A stretch of 46,848 bases of DNA from Hymenochaete sp. R1 (GCA_019400425.1 JAFREE010000183.1:1-46848), one strand, 5' to 3'; counted from the stretch's first letter, positions 34,736-46,486 are shown. Translations and numbers: made by a program. Notes: generated by a model from the sequence alone, not told the origin.

Positions 34736-35776
34736 CTAATTTTTGTGCACAAATATGAATACGCGTTCCTCAGCGCTGGAAGATGATGGATCCATTTCTA
34801 CGTCTAACGGAAAGTATTTGGCCTCCGTCACTCTGTGTTTCTTGTTGAGGCCAGAGATGACCTTTGCCGTAACATCACAAAGGTCTTTATAGGCCTGTCT
34901 ATTCCACTCAGTGCCGTTTACGAGCCAGGCAGTCAAATCTTCGGGGGTAGAATCGTCTGGCTTGGATGGAGAACCGGGGTTGTTCTTGAGCAAAGTAGAG
35001 ATCGAGAGTTTGAGGTCGTCCCGGCCCTGTCCATCTTCAACCTGAAGGAGTCGGATGAGAAGAGTGAGCTTTGGCCCTGAAAAGCCTGTACGAGAGACCC
35101 AATTCTCCATTCTAACCACGAGCGATTTCAATATAGCTTCTCTGGCTCCCACGTGGATTCCAGTGGCGGTAGTGCAGCGACCCTCGCAGGCACTCTTATT
35201 TGGAACTCGGTCGGTATGTTCATTTTCTAAGAAGTAAGAATAGCATGTCAGAAAACATATTCTCGTGCAAAATATCACCTGGCGTTCCGCTTCGTTGAGA
35301 TACGACTGTATATAATCAATGTGAGAGCGCTCCGCAGCCTTCACTGAAGGGGTGCGTGTACGGGCATTGAGGGCGTTCCGGAGATGCGCAACGACTTTAG
35401 ACATGCCGCGCTCAAAGGACAAGGCGTTGGTGCCAATACTTAGAAGCGCAAATTTGAAGGTCTTACACTTATCGGCGTAGTCCGTTTCATCTTTCACTTC
35501 GGTATTAGGATGATGCGCCGGGTATTTGTCGTCGGACTTCCCTGCTGCGTCCATTATCGCACCAGTGTAGATGTTGCACTTTCGGATGGCCCGAAGTCGC
35601 GCAGCGTCAATTATCTTTCGCGTATCGGCCGTGGCAGAATCGTCGAAGAGAACACCACTTGGTACTTTTTGATCAAAGTGGGCAGGCAAGTCATGGGGCA
35701 ACATCCATATCCAAGTCTCCTTCAAGCTCTCGGGAGTCAAGTCGGCTTGTCGGTTCTCGATAGGGGAGTTAGACAT
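34736..35776 (-). CDS. Unknown family protein, diverged copy E (346 aa)
   Basis: Single exon, 346 residues from the ATG at 35776 (MSNSPIENRQ); an in-frame TTG lies three codons upstream. It is a distant member of the same family: the order of blocks is preserved (AIRKCNIYTGAIMDAAGK, KYPAHHPNTE, ICFLTCYSYFLENEH, VGAREAILKSLVVRMENWV, LTLLIRLLQVEDGQGRDDLK, YKDLCDVTAKVISGLNKKHR, KYFPLDVEMDPSSSS) but identity to A-D is low. The N-terminal basic patches are missing, so a nuclear role is less likely for this member. It forms a subtype with the broken copy F just upstream. Confidence 0.72.
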   Translation of the reverse strand: MSNSPIENRQADLTPESLKETWIWMLPHDLPAHFDQKVPSGVLFDDSATADTRKIIDAARLRAIRKCNIYTGAIMDAAGKSDDKYPAHHPNTEVKDETDYADKCKTFKFALLSIGTNALSFERGMSKVVAHLRNALNARTRTPSVKAAERSHIDYIQSYLNEAERQVIFCTRICFLTCYSYFLENEHTDRVPNKSACEGRCTTATGIHVGAREAILKSLVVRMENWVSRTGFSGPKLTLLIRLLQVEDGQGRDDLKLSISTLLKNNPGSPSKPDDSTPEDLTAWLVNGTEWNRQAYKDLCDVTAKVISGLNKKHRVTEAKYFPLDVEMDPSSSSAEERVFIFVHKN

Positions 35777-36290
35777 TGCTTGCAAATGAGGTGTAGACAG
35801 TTTGAGACTCGTGGATGAGGTTTTAAAATGAGGTCTTGAGATTAGTGAAAAGAAGATACGGAATGGAAAAGGATACGGATGGAGTTATGCAGTTTATATG
35901 AGGAGGTCGACATTGCAGTTGAGCAAGATCAATATTAATATTAATGGAGGCACGGCGCGTGCAAACTCGTCCGGTCCGGATAAGAGTATAAGACCCGAAA
36001 CCCGTGAGTTTCGGCCCGTTCGGGCCCGGATTTGGAAAAGCCCGGTATCTAGCGGATGACCATGGCGACTACTTTGTCTTCATCGCCGTCGGTGGAACCG
36101 TCCGGCGCTTTCAAGTTGGTTTCACGCATTAATTACAAGCTTTTGGTGCCTAATTATACATAAAAAAACCATGGAATTTGGCATGCATTTATTATAAAAA
36201 CAACATACTCGCCATCGCTACTGTACTTTTAAATCGTCGGAGACAAACCCAAGCTCTTCTATTCTCGCATTAGCCATTTCACAGCTACAT
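35777..36290. other. Spacer between copies E and F
   Basis: About 500 bases, with an AATATTAATATTAATG stretch near 35930-35945. No gene recognised. Confidence 0.4.
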
Positions 36291-36299
36291 GATGGGCAT

Positions 36300-37190
36300 C
36301 TAAAGATCAGAAGAAGTTTTGTTCTTCTTGCCTTTCTTTCCAAAAGCGCCAACGGTCTTGTTGGAGATGCCACAAGGGCCCTCATGTCCATGTCTTATCC
36401 GACCGATACCCTTATCGAGCCCGAAATTCAATTCCTCGGAAGTACATCTCCTAGGCTTGGATGGAGAGTATGTGCTTTTTGTGCGTGAGTGCGGCCGGGG
36501 TCTATGCATATTCGAGATGTTGCCGCGAGAGTGTGGACTTCGATCCTGAGAAGCTACTTCGCATGGTCCAGTTATCCGCTCTGACCAAGATCGAACTTAG
36601 AAGGGAACCTCCAGCTTCCTTGTGAATATCTTTGACTCTCAGAAACCTTTCCGGATTAGCATTGTACACTGATTTCTTCACTTCGTGGACTATGACGTTG
36701 TAGTAGCATGTTAAGAGACGTGCCTTTATGCAGTATTCCATCGGTCGAGTCAACACTCTTCTTCCAAATATGTCAACGAGTAGTCAATGAAAGAACGCTT
36801 GAAGTCCTTTGGAGATGAGGACCTTTGATGGGTAGTCAATCTCGCATGAAAATCCGTAATGAATATATTCGATCTTCATCTGGAAGGCGCGAATTTATAT
36901 TTGCTAAACTTCGCTTCGAGAGTTCGTTCAGCTTTGCATTTGTCGACCGGATTGAGCGTCTGGGGTTTGACGTGCTCCTTTTCGCCCTTCGTACATGCTC
37001 CAGTCAGGGTAGCTCCCTTTCGAATAAGTCCGGGCCGAGCGACGTCAAATATCTTTCGTGTCTCGTCTTTGGCGGGCTCGTCGAAGGGTTTGTTGGCGGA
37101 ACTTTGCCATCGAAGTGCACCGATAAGTCCTCGAACAAGACTCATATCCAGGAAACATCGCCCTCGCTGAGTACGACAACATTTTGAGCT
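36300..37190 (-). pseudogene. Broken E-type family copy F
   Basis: Fragments on the minus strand align in order with copy E. At 37000-37100, FDEPAKDETRKIFDVARPG and LIRKGATLTGACTKGEKEH match E's FDDSATADTRKIIDAARLR and AIRKCNIYTGAIMDAAGK. At 36560-36730, KARLLTCYYNVIVHEVKKSV and LVRADNWTMRSSFSGSKSTL match E's ICFLTCYSYFLENEH and LVVRMENWVSRTGFSGPKLT. A weaker tail match lies at 36310-36480. The fragments fall in different frames and a large middle portion is missing, so this is a decayed paralog. Confidence 0.65.
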
Positions 37191-37972
37191 TAGCTTTTAG
37201 GGTTCCAACGGAAGCCTGCCCCGCCTGTATGCGGCCGAGGGGGCGGACATGATACGGGGATGGGCAGCGGACAAAACAGAATTCGAGAGCAGCGAAGGAG
37301 GTCGTGAACCTTATGTAATTAGAAGGGGAGGAGCTGCGAAATATGTCAAATTTAAAAGGACCTGGTCTTGAGATTTTGTGCTGGTATTGCTATCGAAACC
37401 TACTTACTATCGTTCGAAGAGGTATTATTTGTAAAATATCACTTCCACCTCAGCTTTGCACATTCTTTGCATAAGAATTCAAAAAAGGCACAGAGCAGAC
37501 GAGCCGGACCTTTTCTACCTTCGCACGTAAGAACTGTTCCGTATCCTTCCTGGGAGCTAAAGTAGTCGGTACACTGGTGGAGAGAATGTGAATGTTTGCC
37601 GAAACTGCAGAGGAGCTGGGGCTCACCTGCAGGAGTTAAGAAAAGCATTGATGTGATGACTTTGGTTGATCAGGTCCAAATTTATATTATTAATATTCAC
37701 ACGCGACTTACCTAATACGTGAGAACGCGCGCTAATCCTCTCTCGCTGTTGCCGTTGCCGTTGCCCCGATTACCGCAGCGTCTGGCAACGTTTACCGTTT
37801 CTTGACATCGATATCGCTATGTCGCAGCCAGGTCTCAGTCCTCTGTGAGTAAAGAACACAGTCGGTCCGGTTACGATGAATTGTCATAAATGAGAGAATG
37901 GCAGGGAGTGGAGGTCATAAAAAGCCACAAACCGGCTGTTCTGGAGGGAAATGACATCCAACGTTGGATGAG
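37191..37972. other. Intergenic, no gene recognised
   Basis: About 780 bases upstream of the membrane-protein gene. Short frames only. There is a small GTTGCCGTTGCCGTTGCC repeat near 37748-37766. The last 100 bases probably hold the promoter of the next gene. Confidence 0.4.
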
Positions 37973-38646
37973 ATGGACCTCCAGACAACCCTCCCTGTCA
38001 GTCTCACATTCAGAAGTCACACCGTTGACTTTGTATCCAACCCCTTTTACAATAGCTCAGTCGTGTTCCTCTTGCATATCGCTCTTGAAGCGCCCATTGC
38101 AATCCAAGGCATTTGGTCACCCGCGGCTCTCCCCTTCCTTGACCTCAACAATACGTCCATCGTTCTTTTGAAGTTGTATGCAGCCCTTGCATGCGCGTCA
38201 TGCATAGCGGCATTGTTGTCCTACTCATTACCAGGTGAGTCTTTATCATTTTTTTTCAGGAAAGGGATGTGTTTCTCGAGCCTGGAATGCAGCTTGTTTG
38301 TGGGACTCTAATCTCGGTCTTTAAACGTACTAATCATCTGCGGTAGAGTTTCTCCCTGGAAAGCGGGCGCTCGCGATTTCGCTGACCGTTTATCATTGCA
38401 TCTGCTCGACGGTGCTCTACCAGAGCCCACGTTTCATCCCACATTCCTTCGGAGACTTCTTTGAGACGTACGTACCTAAATTACTGCGACGCAGTTCACA
38501 CATGCCCTCTCTTACAAGTATGGCTTAGATACAAAGCTACGCCGGAAGTGGTTTGGGGTACATTGCATGGTCTCGTTGGCCTGTTATTCATGTTCTGGTG
38601 GCAGTCAACTGTGTCGCTCGCTGCTGATATTCGTAAATCGCAGTAG
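37973..38646 (+). CDS. Four-helix membrane protein, unknown
   Basis: Three exons (37973-38234, 38347-38467, 38529-38646) join in frame to 166 residues. Four hydrophobic segments are seen: SVVFLLHIALEAPIAIQGIW, SIVLLKLYAALACASCIAAL, LAISLTVYHCICSTVLYQSP and WGTLHGLVGLLFMFWWQSTV. Size and topology recall small multi-pass ER proteins, but I cannot name the family from the sequence. The ATG at 37973 was chosen because it is the first in the frame. It is followed 133 bases later by the PFKFB gene on the same strand. Confidence 0.75.
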
Positions 38647-38779
38647 TCGCGTGAACAGTCGTCGAGAAGCCGGGGGGTTGAAAAATCTGTTGTAACTCGC
38701 ATTCGTTAAAGATAAATCAGAAGTTTTTTTTCTGCTGAAAATCGGTTGGTGTATTTGTGCATAGTCAAAAAAGCGAGAC

Positions 38780-41609
38780 ATGGTAGATGAAGTGCAGTGG
38801 TCGGGGCCAGACATCCGAGTTTGTCGACATGACGTTCAGAGCGCAAGTGGCGGTGCTAAGGCACCTGACGCTTCTCTAAGACCGAGCCGGCTTCTTGACC
38901 GTTCAAGTGGATCTCATCTCTCACCTTCCGACGACTTTGACCACTACCGTGCTATCACAATGGCAGCACCGCTCTATACGACTGAGTCTGGACTGCTCTT
39001 TCATGCTGGTAAAATCCTTGTCGTTACTGTAGGTCTGCCTGCGCGTGGCAAGACTCATGTTTCCCGAGCACTTGAGCGATATCTGCGATGGCTTGGGATC
39101 CGGACTCTAGTTGTATCGCTTGGAGACTTTCGCCGCAAGATGCTCGGAGGAGCGCAGCAACTTCCAAAGGATTATTTCACTTTAGGTATGCACATCTAAA
39201 TGCTCATATTGGGCGAGCTTTGGGGTTGACCCTGACACTCTGTGTACGGTACCGTTCTTGATGCCTCGTCTCAAAATCCATATCTGTCCGAGAAGGAGAG
39301 AAAAGCGAAGATACCAAGAAACTACGATCGCAAGTAGTTGAAGGTTGCGAACAAGCGATTTTGCGTTTCTTCGAAAGTCAGAATGGACAGGTTGTCATAT
39401 ATGACGCTAATAATGGGACTCGGGCAGCACGTCAGGCCCTTGCTGAGAAGTTCGACAAGAATGGGATTCATGTCGTTTTCTTAGGTGTGGTCGACTGATT
39501 TGTTACTTCCTGTGTCTTCTGACGCGTTGTTAGAGAATGTATGCGACAACAAGGAAATCATAGAAGCGAATATTAGAAGCGTCAAGATCTCGTCTCCTGA
39601 TGTCAGTTTTTTGTCTCAATCACCTTCGAATGAGCTGACGAATATCTAGTATAAAGGATGGGATCCGGAACGCGCGATAGAAGACTATTTTCGGCGAATA
39701 CGCGACCATGAGCTTCTGTACGAACCTGTTGAAGAGACAACATGGCCTTATATTCGTATTTTCAATGTACGACATGAATTCTCTCAGGTATGCGCGCGAT
39801 TAAAGTGACTGATTTTCGATTACGCATTAAAAGGTCGGGGAAAAAATAGAGGTCAACGTGCGTTGGTGTAGATATCTGATCGCCTTCTAAAAGTATCGCT
39901 CTGAGACGTTAATACGATTTAGAATATTCAAGGCTATCTTCAGGTAAGAAGTGTGCGCGTATTGGCTACTGAGGCTGACGCACTTTCTACAGTCCCGAAT
40001 CATTTTCTTCTTGATGAATATCCATAACAAATTCCGAACAATCTACTTTGCTCGCGTCAGTCCGCGCCTCTCATATCCGTGGCTACCGGCTGATAGAACA
40101 TCGGTAGTCTGGCCAATCCCTGATCGAGCATTCCTATAAAGCAGATTCGGACCTGTCTCCAGCAGGCTGGGAATACGCGAACCGTCTCAAGGATTTCGTC
40201 CTTGAACGGCGTGCCAAAGCTCTCGCTGAGCGGGGTTTGGATCCTGCCGAACGGAAGCTTGTTGTATGACCGGTTTTCTTGTCGTTCTCACCACCATCAA
40301 AATGCTGAATTTCTACCTTAGATATGGACTTCTGCCCGGCGACGCGCGCACCACACAGCATGGCCCTTTGTCACTCATGCAGCAACATACGGGCCTTCCG
40401 CAGCGCAAACACCTAATCTCATGAGCTCAAACCCAGGATCTCGAGTGCAGACCCCGCTTCTCGCCGCCGTGACGAACGCGGCTCTCAATGCTCTACCTCC
40501 TTTGGATCTTCCTGAAGCTAGTATTGAGTCCGTGTTGATGAAGAAATTTGGCAAGGAAGGCGCAACGTCTCCTCCGAGGTCCACGACGATGCCACCCACC
40601 TCTCCCAGTGTTATCACTGTGTCTACACCTGCCGAGCCGGTGAATGCCAATGCGACGAAGCGGATGTTCTCTTCCGTCAAGGTGGTGGAAAAGCAACAAA
40701 TGAGTGAGATCAACCCTGGTGTATGGGACGGACTCTCGCCTGAGCGTGCTCAAGCGCTCTACCCTGAGGAATGGGCGCGATTCGTGAAGGACCCATACGC
40801 ATTCAGGGCGCCACGCGCTGAAAGCTATCATGACCTCTGCGGTATGTTAAAAACCTATGCATCGCGAAGCTCGGAACCCTGACAATTTTTTAGTGCGCAT
40901 CGAACCTATCTTAGTCGAGTTGGAACGCGAGCAAGAAGATCTCCTCATCATCGGGCATGCCTCTGTCATCCGTTGTATTCTCGCATACCTTATCGGGCTC
41001 CCGTCATCTGAAATCCCAGCGATTGAAGTCGCCCGAGGAGATCTCCTCGAGGTGCGTCCCGCAAGCTATGGCGTGCACAGCCAAGCGTACCATTTTTGGG
41101 ATGGCCCCGGTCGTCGAGGCAGCACCAGCAGTGGCTCTGGATCGGCTAAAGCTCAAGGACTCGGACTTGGTATCGACTTGGAATCTGGAGCGACAAAACC
41201 CAAAGTCCGGTCTGGAAGCGTAGGTGCTACAGTGCGCGAGAAGGAGAAGGAGCGGGAAAAGCAGCGCGCGCAGAGCATGTCGGCTGCAAAGTCTGGTACA
41301 GACTGGTGGGCGGCAAGCCAGACAGCGTACGACTCAATGTCGGATGTTATGTCGGACGTGATAGAGGAGGAGCCATGCTCGCCAGAAGAAGGCGCCGGAG
41401 GTTCTGGTGGCGCCTTCGGGGAGCCTGTGGAACAAGCGGGTGAAGAAAACCTGAAGGAACTCACGGAGGACCTGTCATTGTCACGGGAAGGTGACGAAGA
41501 TGACGAAGGCAACCTGTCGGACGGCTCAGTGAACTTCTACGAGAACGTCGTGGAAGATACGAGAGGTAAACGCCAGGTAGACGTTGAATTGCCAAGAGAG
41601 ACTATATAA
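38780..41609 (+). CDS. PFKFB: 6-phosphofructo-2-kinase/fructose-2,6-bisphosphatase, phosphatase His replaced
   Basis: Ten exons (38780-39185, 39296-39484, 39534-39601, 39650-39766, 39834-39857, 39923-39943, 39993-40055, 40108-40263, 40322-40841, 40894-41609) give 759 residues, phases exact. The kinase half has Walker A GLPARGKT (85-92), VVIYDANNGTRAAR and WPYIRIFNVGEKIEVN; it makes fructose 2,6-bisphosphate, the allosteric activator of glycolytic PFK-1. In the histidine-phosphatase half the RHG motif reads RSG (Ser297), as in yeast Pfk26, so the phosphoenzyme His is missing. The later IIGHASVIRC (His543) remains. An insert of about 100 residues, rich in Pro/Ser, interrupts the phosphatase domain, and the tail (about 170 residues) is acidic. 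Exons 5 and 6 are only 24 and 21 bases. Most likely a kinase-only, cytosolic regulator of glycolysis. Confidence 0.92.
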
Positions 41610-44600
41610 CGTTGAACGATGGGATCGACAACGCGAGATGAGCCTGTGAGTCGAGAAGCTTCAAATCTGCATTGTGAACTCGGTTTCCATGTTGATCGTC
41701 AACAGAATAGTCTTAGTATTCTGAGCCATAGAACAATTAGAAGGAATGTTGAAGGGCATGTATTCTTGTACAATAAACCACTGCAGATGAACGCCGTCCC
41801 CGTCATCTTCTGCCTTTAGCATCACTAAAGGTATGGACCCCTAACAGCTTTAGTTGTGCGGCCATAAATTTTCTCTAAAAATGTTTATGCCCAAACACAT
41901 CTTCACGGCGAACTGTGTATATGCGCTTCGCAGCCACGTGCCCTCTTCTCAAAAAGGCAGTGGCTGTGTCTTTACGGAACCAAAAAGGAGTAAACCCCCC
42001 AATTCCCTTTCTCGTCTCGTCCCATATTCCCATTCATTCATTCCACCATCGCGCGTCTCATTTCCTAGGGGTGGGCCCCCCCTTTCTCGGAGAGAGAAGG
42101 AGATTAAGGCCTAAGAAGAAGAGATTTCGGCTTTCCCACCACCACCGGGAGATCGGTTTTCCAAGTGATGACAACAACCACACACGCACATATATAGAGG
42201 ACTCACGCGCGCCTCCACTCGGCGTTTGATCGAGCCATTTGCTTGGGGCGCGGGTTCTGACTCCTGAGTTTCGACTTCTGACTCTGACTTCTGAGAGAGG
42301 GAGGGAAGAGGGGAGGCTAGGGCTGATAGAGGGGGAAAGTGTATTGCTATATTGCTATTAGACCTTGGAAAACCTGTGCCCGGAGTAAGGAGAGTCAGAC
42401 TAATGCGCCGCCGTTGCGGTATTACCGCAGTTCTTGGGGGTGTATGGATTTCATGTGCGAGTGATAAGTGGCTGATGGGGTTGTCCTACGCCCTACATTT
42501 TCTTTCATTAGGAGGTATTGGCGGTGGTTAGCGGTTCTGTCGCCTGAACGCGGAGGTTCAAGTTGTCTGGCACCCCGCCCCCCCAGAAAAAAATAAGACA
42601 AAGTTCTCTGCTGATTGATGAAGGTTGATGTTGCGGTCGGAGCGGGATGAGATGGAAGGCGAGGTATCGGACGAGGTCGAGAAACAAGCTTGAAAGCTAC
42701 GCCAGCAGCTAGCGTAAGGTGTTCTACATGCATATCATCGCAGGAAGGCTCGATCCATACTCTAATTTGATGCAATGTCGGCTTGCTGGCCAGTATATAT
42801 AGCAACCTTGATCATAATTCTTTGCACATTCCTTAGGCGAGTAAATTTACCAAGTCTACGCACAGCGTGAAAAGGCGAGATGAGCTTAAAGAACAACTCG
42901 GCTGCTATAAAGAGGACTGAGTGGGATGAGAGGGACAACGACGGCGACGGAGGGAAGCAAATTGAAAGGGAAGAAGGTTTCAGGATGATAAATATTAAGA
43001 TTGAATAGAAATGCGCTCTGGTCTATTCTGTCAGCGACTTAGACCAGGGCTAACCGTGATAAGTCAATTTGAGACAAGGTGAAACGCGAACTTGAGGTCG
43101 GGCTTCTGACTGCGGACCCAGCGCTCCTTCATTTTGATTTTTGGGGAGAATCTGATTCCTGATTCGGGGTTCCTGCTCCAAGATCGAAGCCGCGAACGGA
43201 GCCTTGAGCGAATGGCAAAGTTATAGGTGTCCTGGCAGAATCTAGGCGGTAGATACGATGGTTCTCGCCCGAGAATCAAGGGCGCCACATTTCTAAGTGG
43301 CTTTCTGGCGCTGAATGCCATATGACATACACCACGCCTCTTAGGCTTTGAGGGTAGAATCCTAGAGACTGGGACGTGGACGTGTGTAAGCCGCGCTTAT
43401 CGAGCTTAGCATTCTCCTCCATTTCTCGGCCAGTCGTGGGATGGGAAAAAGACCACAGTCAGTCCTTAAAACCGGGTCAATCGGTATCGACGAGGCTAGA
43501 GCGAGCAATCAGGCAAAAAGTCTGAGGATCGTCGGAAGTCTTCAGAATGGAAAGAAAGGGGTGGAGTCATGGGGAAGAATTGAAAGTACTATCTATAAAC
43601 GTGTAAGGGAAAAGGGACAGTGGGTACTGGTCTTCTTCGATTTCGGAGTTCCTGGGTCTCGTCTCGCCCATTGAGGCGTCATGGGGAGTTTCTGGTTGAC
43701 CAGCCACTGACGTCCACCAGCCACCCGACCAGTCAGTGTCCACGCCGCTGTTGCTGGGTCCGTCTGACGGAGTTTGATGCTGTTTCATTTTGGAAGACAT
43801 TCATAATTACGGTGCGGCTAAGGCCGGCGAGTGATAAGTTCCCAGCTTGCACGAGGCGAGACGACGTTTTCATTTAAACTCAGACTCAGACTCACAAGGA
43901 ACAGAAACTAACAGCCTTTCTCGCCTTCGCTTCCACCATGACGATGATCCTTTCGTCAGCCACAACCAAGGACACACAAGAGCACACATGCTTTATCCTG
44001 GCGATAACAGGGCATAGGTGAGGGAAGGGAGAAAGAGGATGGGAAGCTTCTAGCGGGGAAGGGTGTGTACGTGCTTCCGAGTGCCGTTTCATCTTCCAGG
44101 TTTTCGTAGACGTCAGATGCCTTATTGAATGCACGCACCCGCGCCGGAGGGCGTTACAAAGTAAAGTCATCGGTAGTTCGGCGCGACCTTGCCAGAGAGA
44201 AGACCTCCCCTCCTCCCCCCGAACCTTTTATTCCCCACGAAGCTTGAAGCCTGGTTGCGCATGGGTTAGGCATTGTGTCCGCGTCCAGGTAGTCTAATGA
44301 TAAAACTTTTACGTCGGAGAACGCGACAGGAGAGCGCGAGAAAAGGGTCGGGTACGGTGCTTGAGAGCGAGGATTCGCCATATCTGCGGTCTGCGATTGG
44401 ATGCAGCTCGATGCGGCTCCGTAACTTTGTTTATTTGTCTGTTGACTAGGGCAGCGTGCTTTCTTTAGCATGCAGGGCATGCCAGCCATGACAGTGGCTT
44501 GTTCTTTTTATGCGCCCGAGTCAGGCGGCGTCGCATTGACGACGTGGCGGTGTAGTAAATACACCCTTGGATTGACAGAACAAAGGTGTGGCTTCTTCTT

Positions 44601-45050
44601 AATAACCACTGCGTTCAAGGGGGTGCTACACCAATTTGGAGGATGTTGTGTACATGATCTGCACCGATCTACCCCAATTTCGTGCCTATCCCGGCTAGAA
44701 TGCATGGTGTAGGTTAGTGTAGCCGAAAAACACCGAAGATACATCAATTTGTGATATACTGAGTCACGCGACTTCGCCTAGTTTGGTGTATGTAATGTAG
44801 TTTGAGTTGTTATGGGTATATACTGTTGTAGTCAGGGTACACCAATTTGAACATCACGTGTTTTGATCGACACCGGGGCTTTTTTAGACTAAAGAACTGT
44901 ATCTGTTAAGTCCCTCTTCCCGTACAGCAGCCGCACCTATGTCAAAAAGATGTCTATATATGCCAGGATCGACGGACTCTGGTTAGCGACATATATGAGC
45001 CCCAAGTTCAACATCGCGTCGTCGTTGTCGTCTTTTTCTTCATGCCACCA
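41610..45050. other. Gene-poor region, 3.4 kb
   Basis: No coding chain, tRNA or rRNA could be supported. A TATATATAG with pyrimidine-rich flanks at 42190 looks promoter-like but no ORF follows. A degenerate TACACCAATTTG-like motif recurs at 44627, 44740 and 44839, with a near-inverse copy at 44782 (GTTTGGTGTA), suggesting a decayed repeat. Short frames on both strands (77-127 codons) lack recognisable domains. Confidence 0.4.
44627..44851. repeat. Degenerate TACACCAATTTG repeat
   Basis: Three TACAYCAATTTG occurrences spaced 113 and 99 bases apart, with related GGTGTAGGTTAGTGTAG (44706) and GGTGTATGTAATGTAG (44785) between them. This may be a diverged tandem repeat or small element; its edges are unclear. 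Confidence 0.35.
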
Positions 45051-45064
45051 CCACCACCATCCCA

Positions 45065-45775
45065 GCGACAAATCGACAGAATATCTTCGACATCGACGAT
45101 GAGCGTTGCTACCGTATTTTCTATGACAAGAAGATGTTCCAGGAGGTGCCCGGAAACTCCCTCGGCGATGAGTCCAAGGGTTACATTTTCCGTATCTCTG
45201 GCGGAAACGACAAGCAGGGCTTCCCTATGAAGCAGGGTGTCCTCCTTCCTCACCGCGTCCGCCTCTCGCTCTCCTACGGCCACTAACGGTACCGTATCCG
45301 TCGTACGGGTGAGCGCAGGCGCAAATCCGTGCGCGGATGTATCGTCGGTCCCGACATCGCTGTACTTGCTCTCGTTGTCGTCAAACAGGGCGAGAGCGAC
45401 ATTCCTGGATTTGCCGACACTGTTCTCCCGAAGCGCCTTGGACCCAAGCGCGCAACGAAACCCGCCGCTTCTTCAACCTTAGCAAAGAGGATGACGTCCG
45501 GAAGTATGTTGTCCGTCGTGAAGTGAAGAGCCAGAAGAATCCGGACCTTATACGAAGGCGTGAGTATTCTCTCTGCCTTTTTTAATCTACTCGTATCTGA
45601 CGGCGATCCTCTTTCTTAAGTCCCAAAATCCAGCGCATCGTCACCCCAATCCGTTTGCAACGTCGCCGTCATGTCCGTGCATTCAAGACTCGTAGAATCG
45701 ACCGCCAGAATGAGCGGAAGGAGTACCAGTACGTACCAGTTACGCTTGTCTGCAGGGCCCTCCTGGCTAACAGGC
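45065..45775 (+). pseudogene. rps6: Ribosomal protein eS6 copy 1, broken
   Basis: Clear eS6 sequence: [95 protein letters not shown], then after an intron (donor about 45559, acceptor about 45621) PKIQRIVTPIRLQRRRHVRA. eS6 is a 40S ribosomal protein of about 235-245 residues. Here the first roughly 20 residues are missing, a TAA stop follows LSLSYGH at 45284, the frame shifts near 45462, and the C-terminal part after KEYQ is lost. The intron is kept, so the copy arose by DNA duplication. Confidence 0.88.
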
Positions 45776-45961
45776 GCAAGGAAAAGGTCTCATCGCATAC
45801 CTTAAACTCGCATACTTACTGATTCGACCCATCTCAAAAACAGGGCTGCATCTGCTTAAACTGTCCTTTCCAGTTCCCTTATATCGACTTCTTCCTTCTC
45901 CCCCATCGCGCGTTCATTCCGCCTCCCACTCGCCTCACGTCGACCCCTCTCATCCTTCATT

Positions 45962-46486
45962 ATGGCCGCATGGAAAGTATCATATGCCCACCAATGTATG
46001 TCATGTCCTTATCTGTTTTCGCTTCCAAAATTGTATGGCATGGCGCGGCCGATGTCAGCTAATGAAGGCGAGCCCCAGGCTTTTGCGTTCGATTATTTCC
46101 CGGACGTCGTAGATCCTGACTTCACGATCCAGCCAATCCCAGGGCTGCCCCCTCTGAGCAGGTCATCCTCGACAGGCTCGCATTCCAGCAGTCGTTCTCG
46201 CTCGAGCATTGGCTATTCGCACATGGCCACTGGTGGCGTTAATGGCGCGACGCAAGTCCCCGACATGTGGCAAAATGTTTCGGACGCGAGCTTCCGTCCC
46301 TTTCCGACAGGTGCTGAAGATGCGTGGTGTCTCCCTTCCCTCGACAACACGACGGGCCTGGTAAAATGGCCATCCTTGCACCCGCGGTCTACTTTAGAGA
46401 ATAGAGGTCGCTCTCGCGCACTCCCTAAGATGCTTTCTCCTATTCACGCGAAAGAAGCTGGTGCATCTTCGTCGTCGTTCCATTGA
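45962..46486 (+). CDS. Orphan ORF between eS6 fragments (174 aa)
   Basis: Open frame of 174 residues starting at an ATG preceded by about 60 pyrimidine-rich bases, a common leader type in this window. Sequence features: a short Cys-containing N-terminus (HQCMSCPYLFSLPKL), FDYFPDVVDPDFTIQPIPGL, a Ser-rich stretch (LSRSSSTGSHSSSRSRSSIG), then SDASFRPFPTGAEDAWCLPS. Not recognised; no signal peptide or membrane span is evident. It could be a real small gene, or the surviving 3' or 5' part of one, carried in between two broken eS6 copies. Confidence 0.4.
   Translation: MAAWKVSYAHQCMSCPYLFSLPKLYGMARPMSANEGEPQAFAFDYFPDVVDPDFTIQPIPGLPPLSRSSSTGSHSSSRSRSSIGYSHMATGGVNGATQVPDMWQNVSDASFRPFPTGAEDAWCLPSLDNTTGLVKWPSLHPRSTLENRGRSRALPKMLSPIHAKEAGASSSSFH

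Noticed and set aside
42180..42240. TATA-like TATATATAG as promoter of an unlisted gene
   Set aside because: No plausible ORF or splice chain follows within 1 kb on the plus strand.
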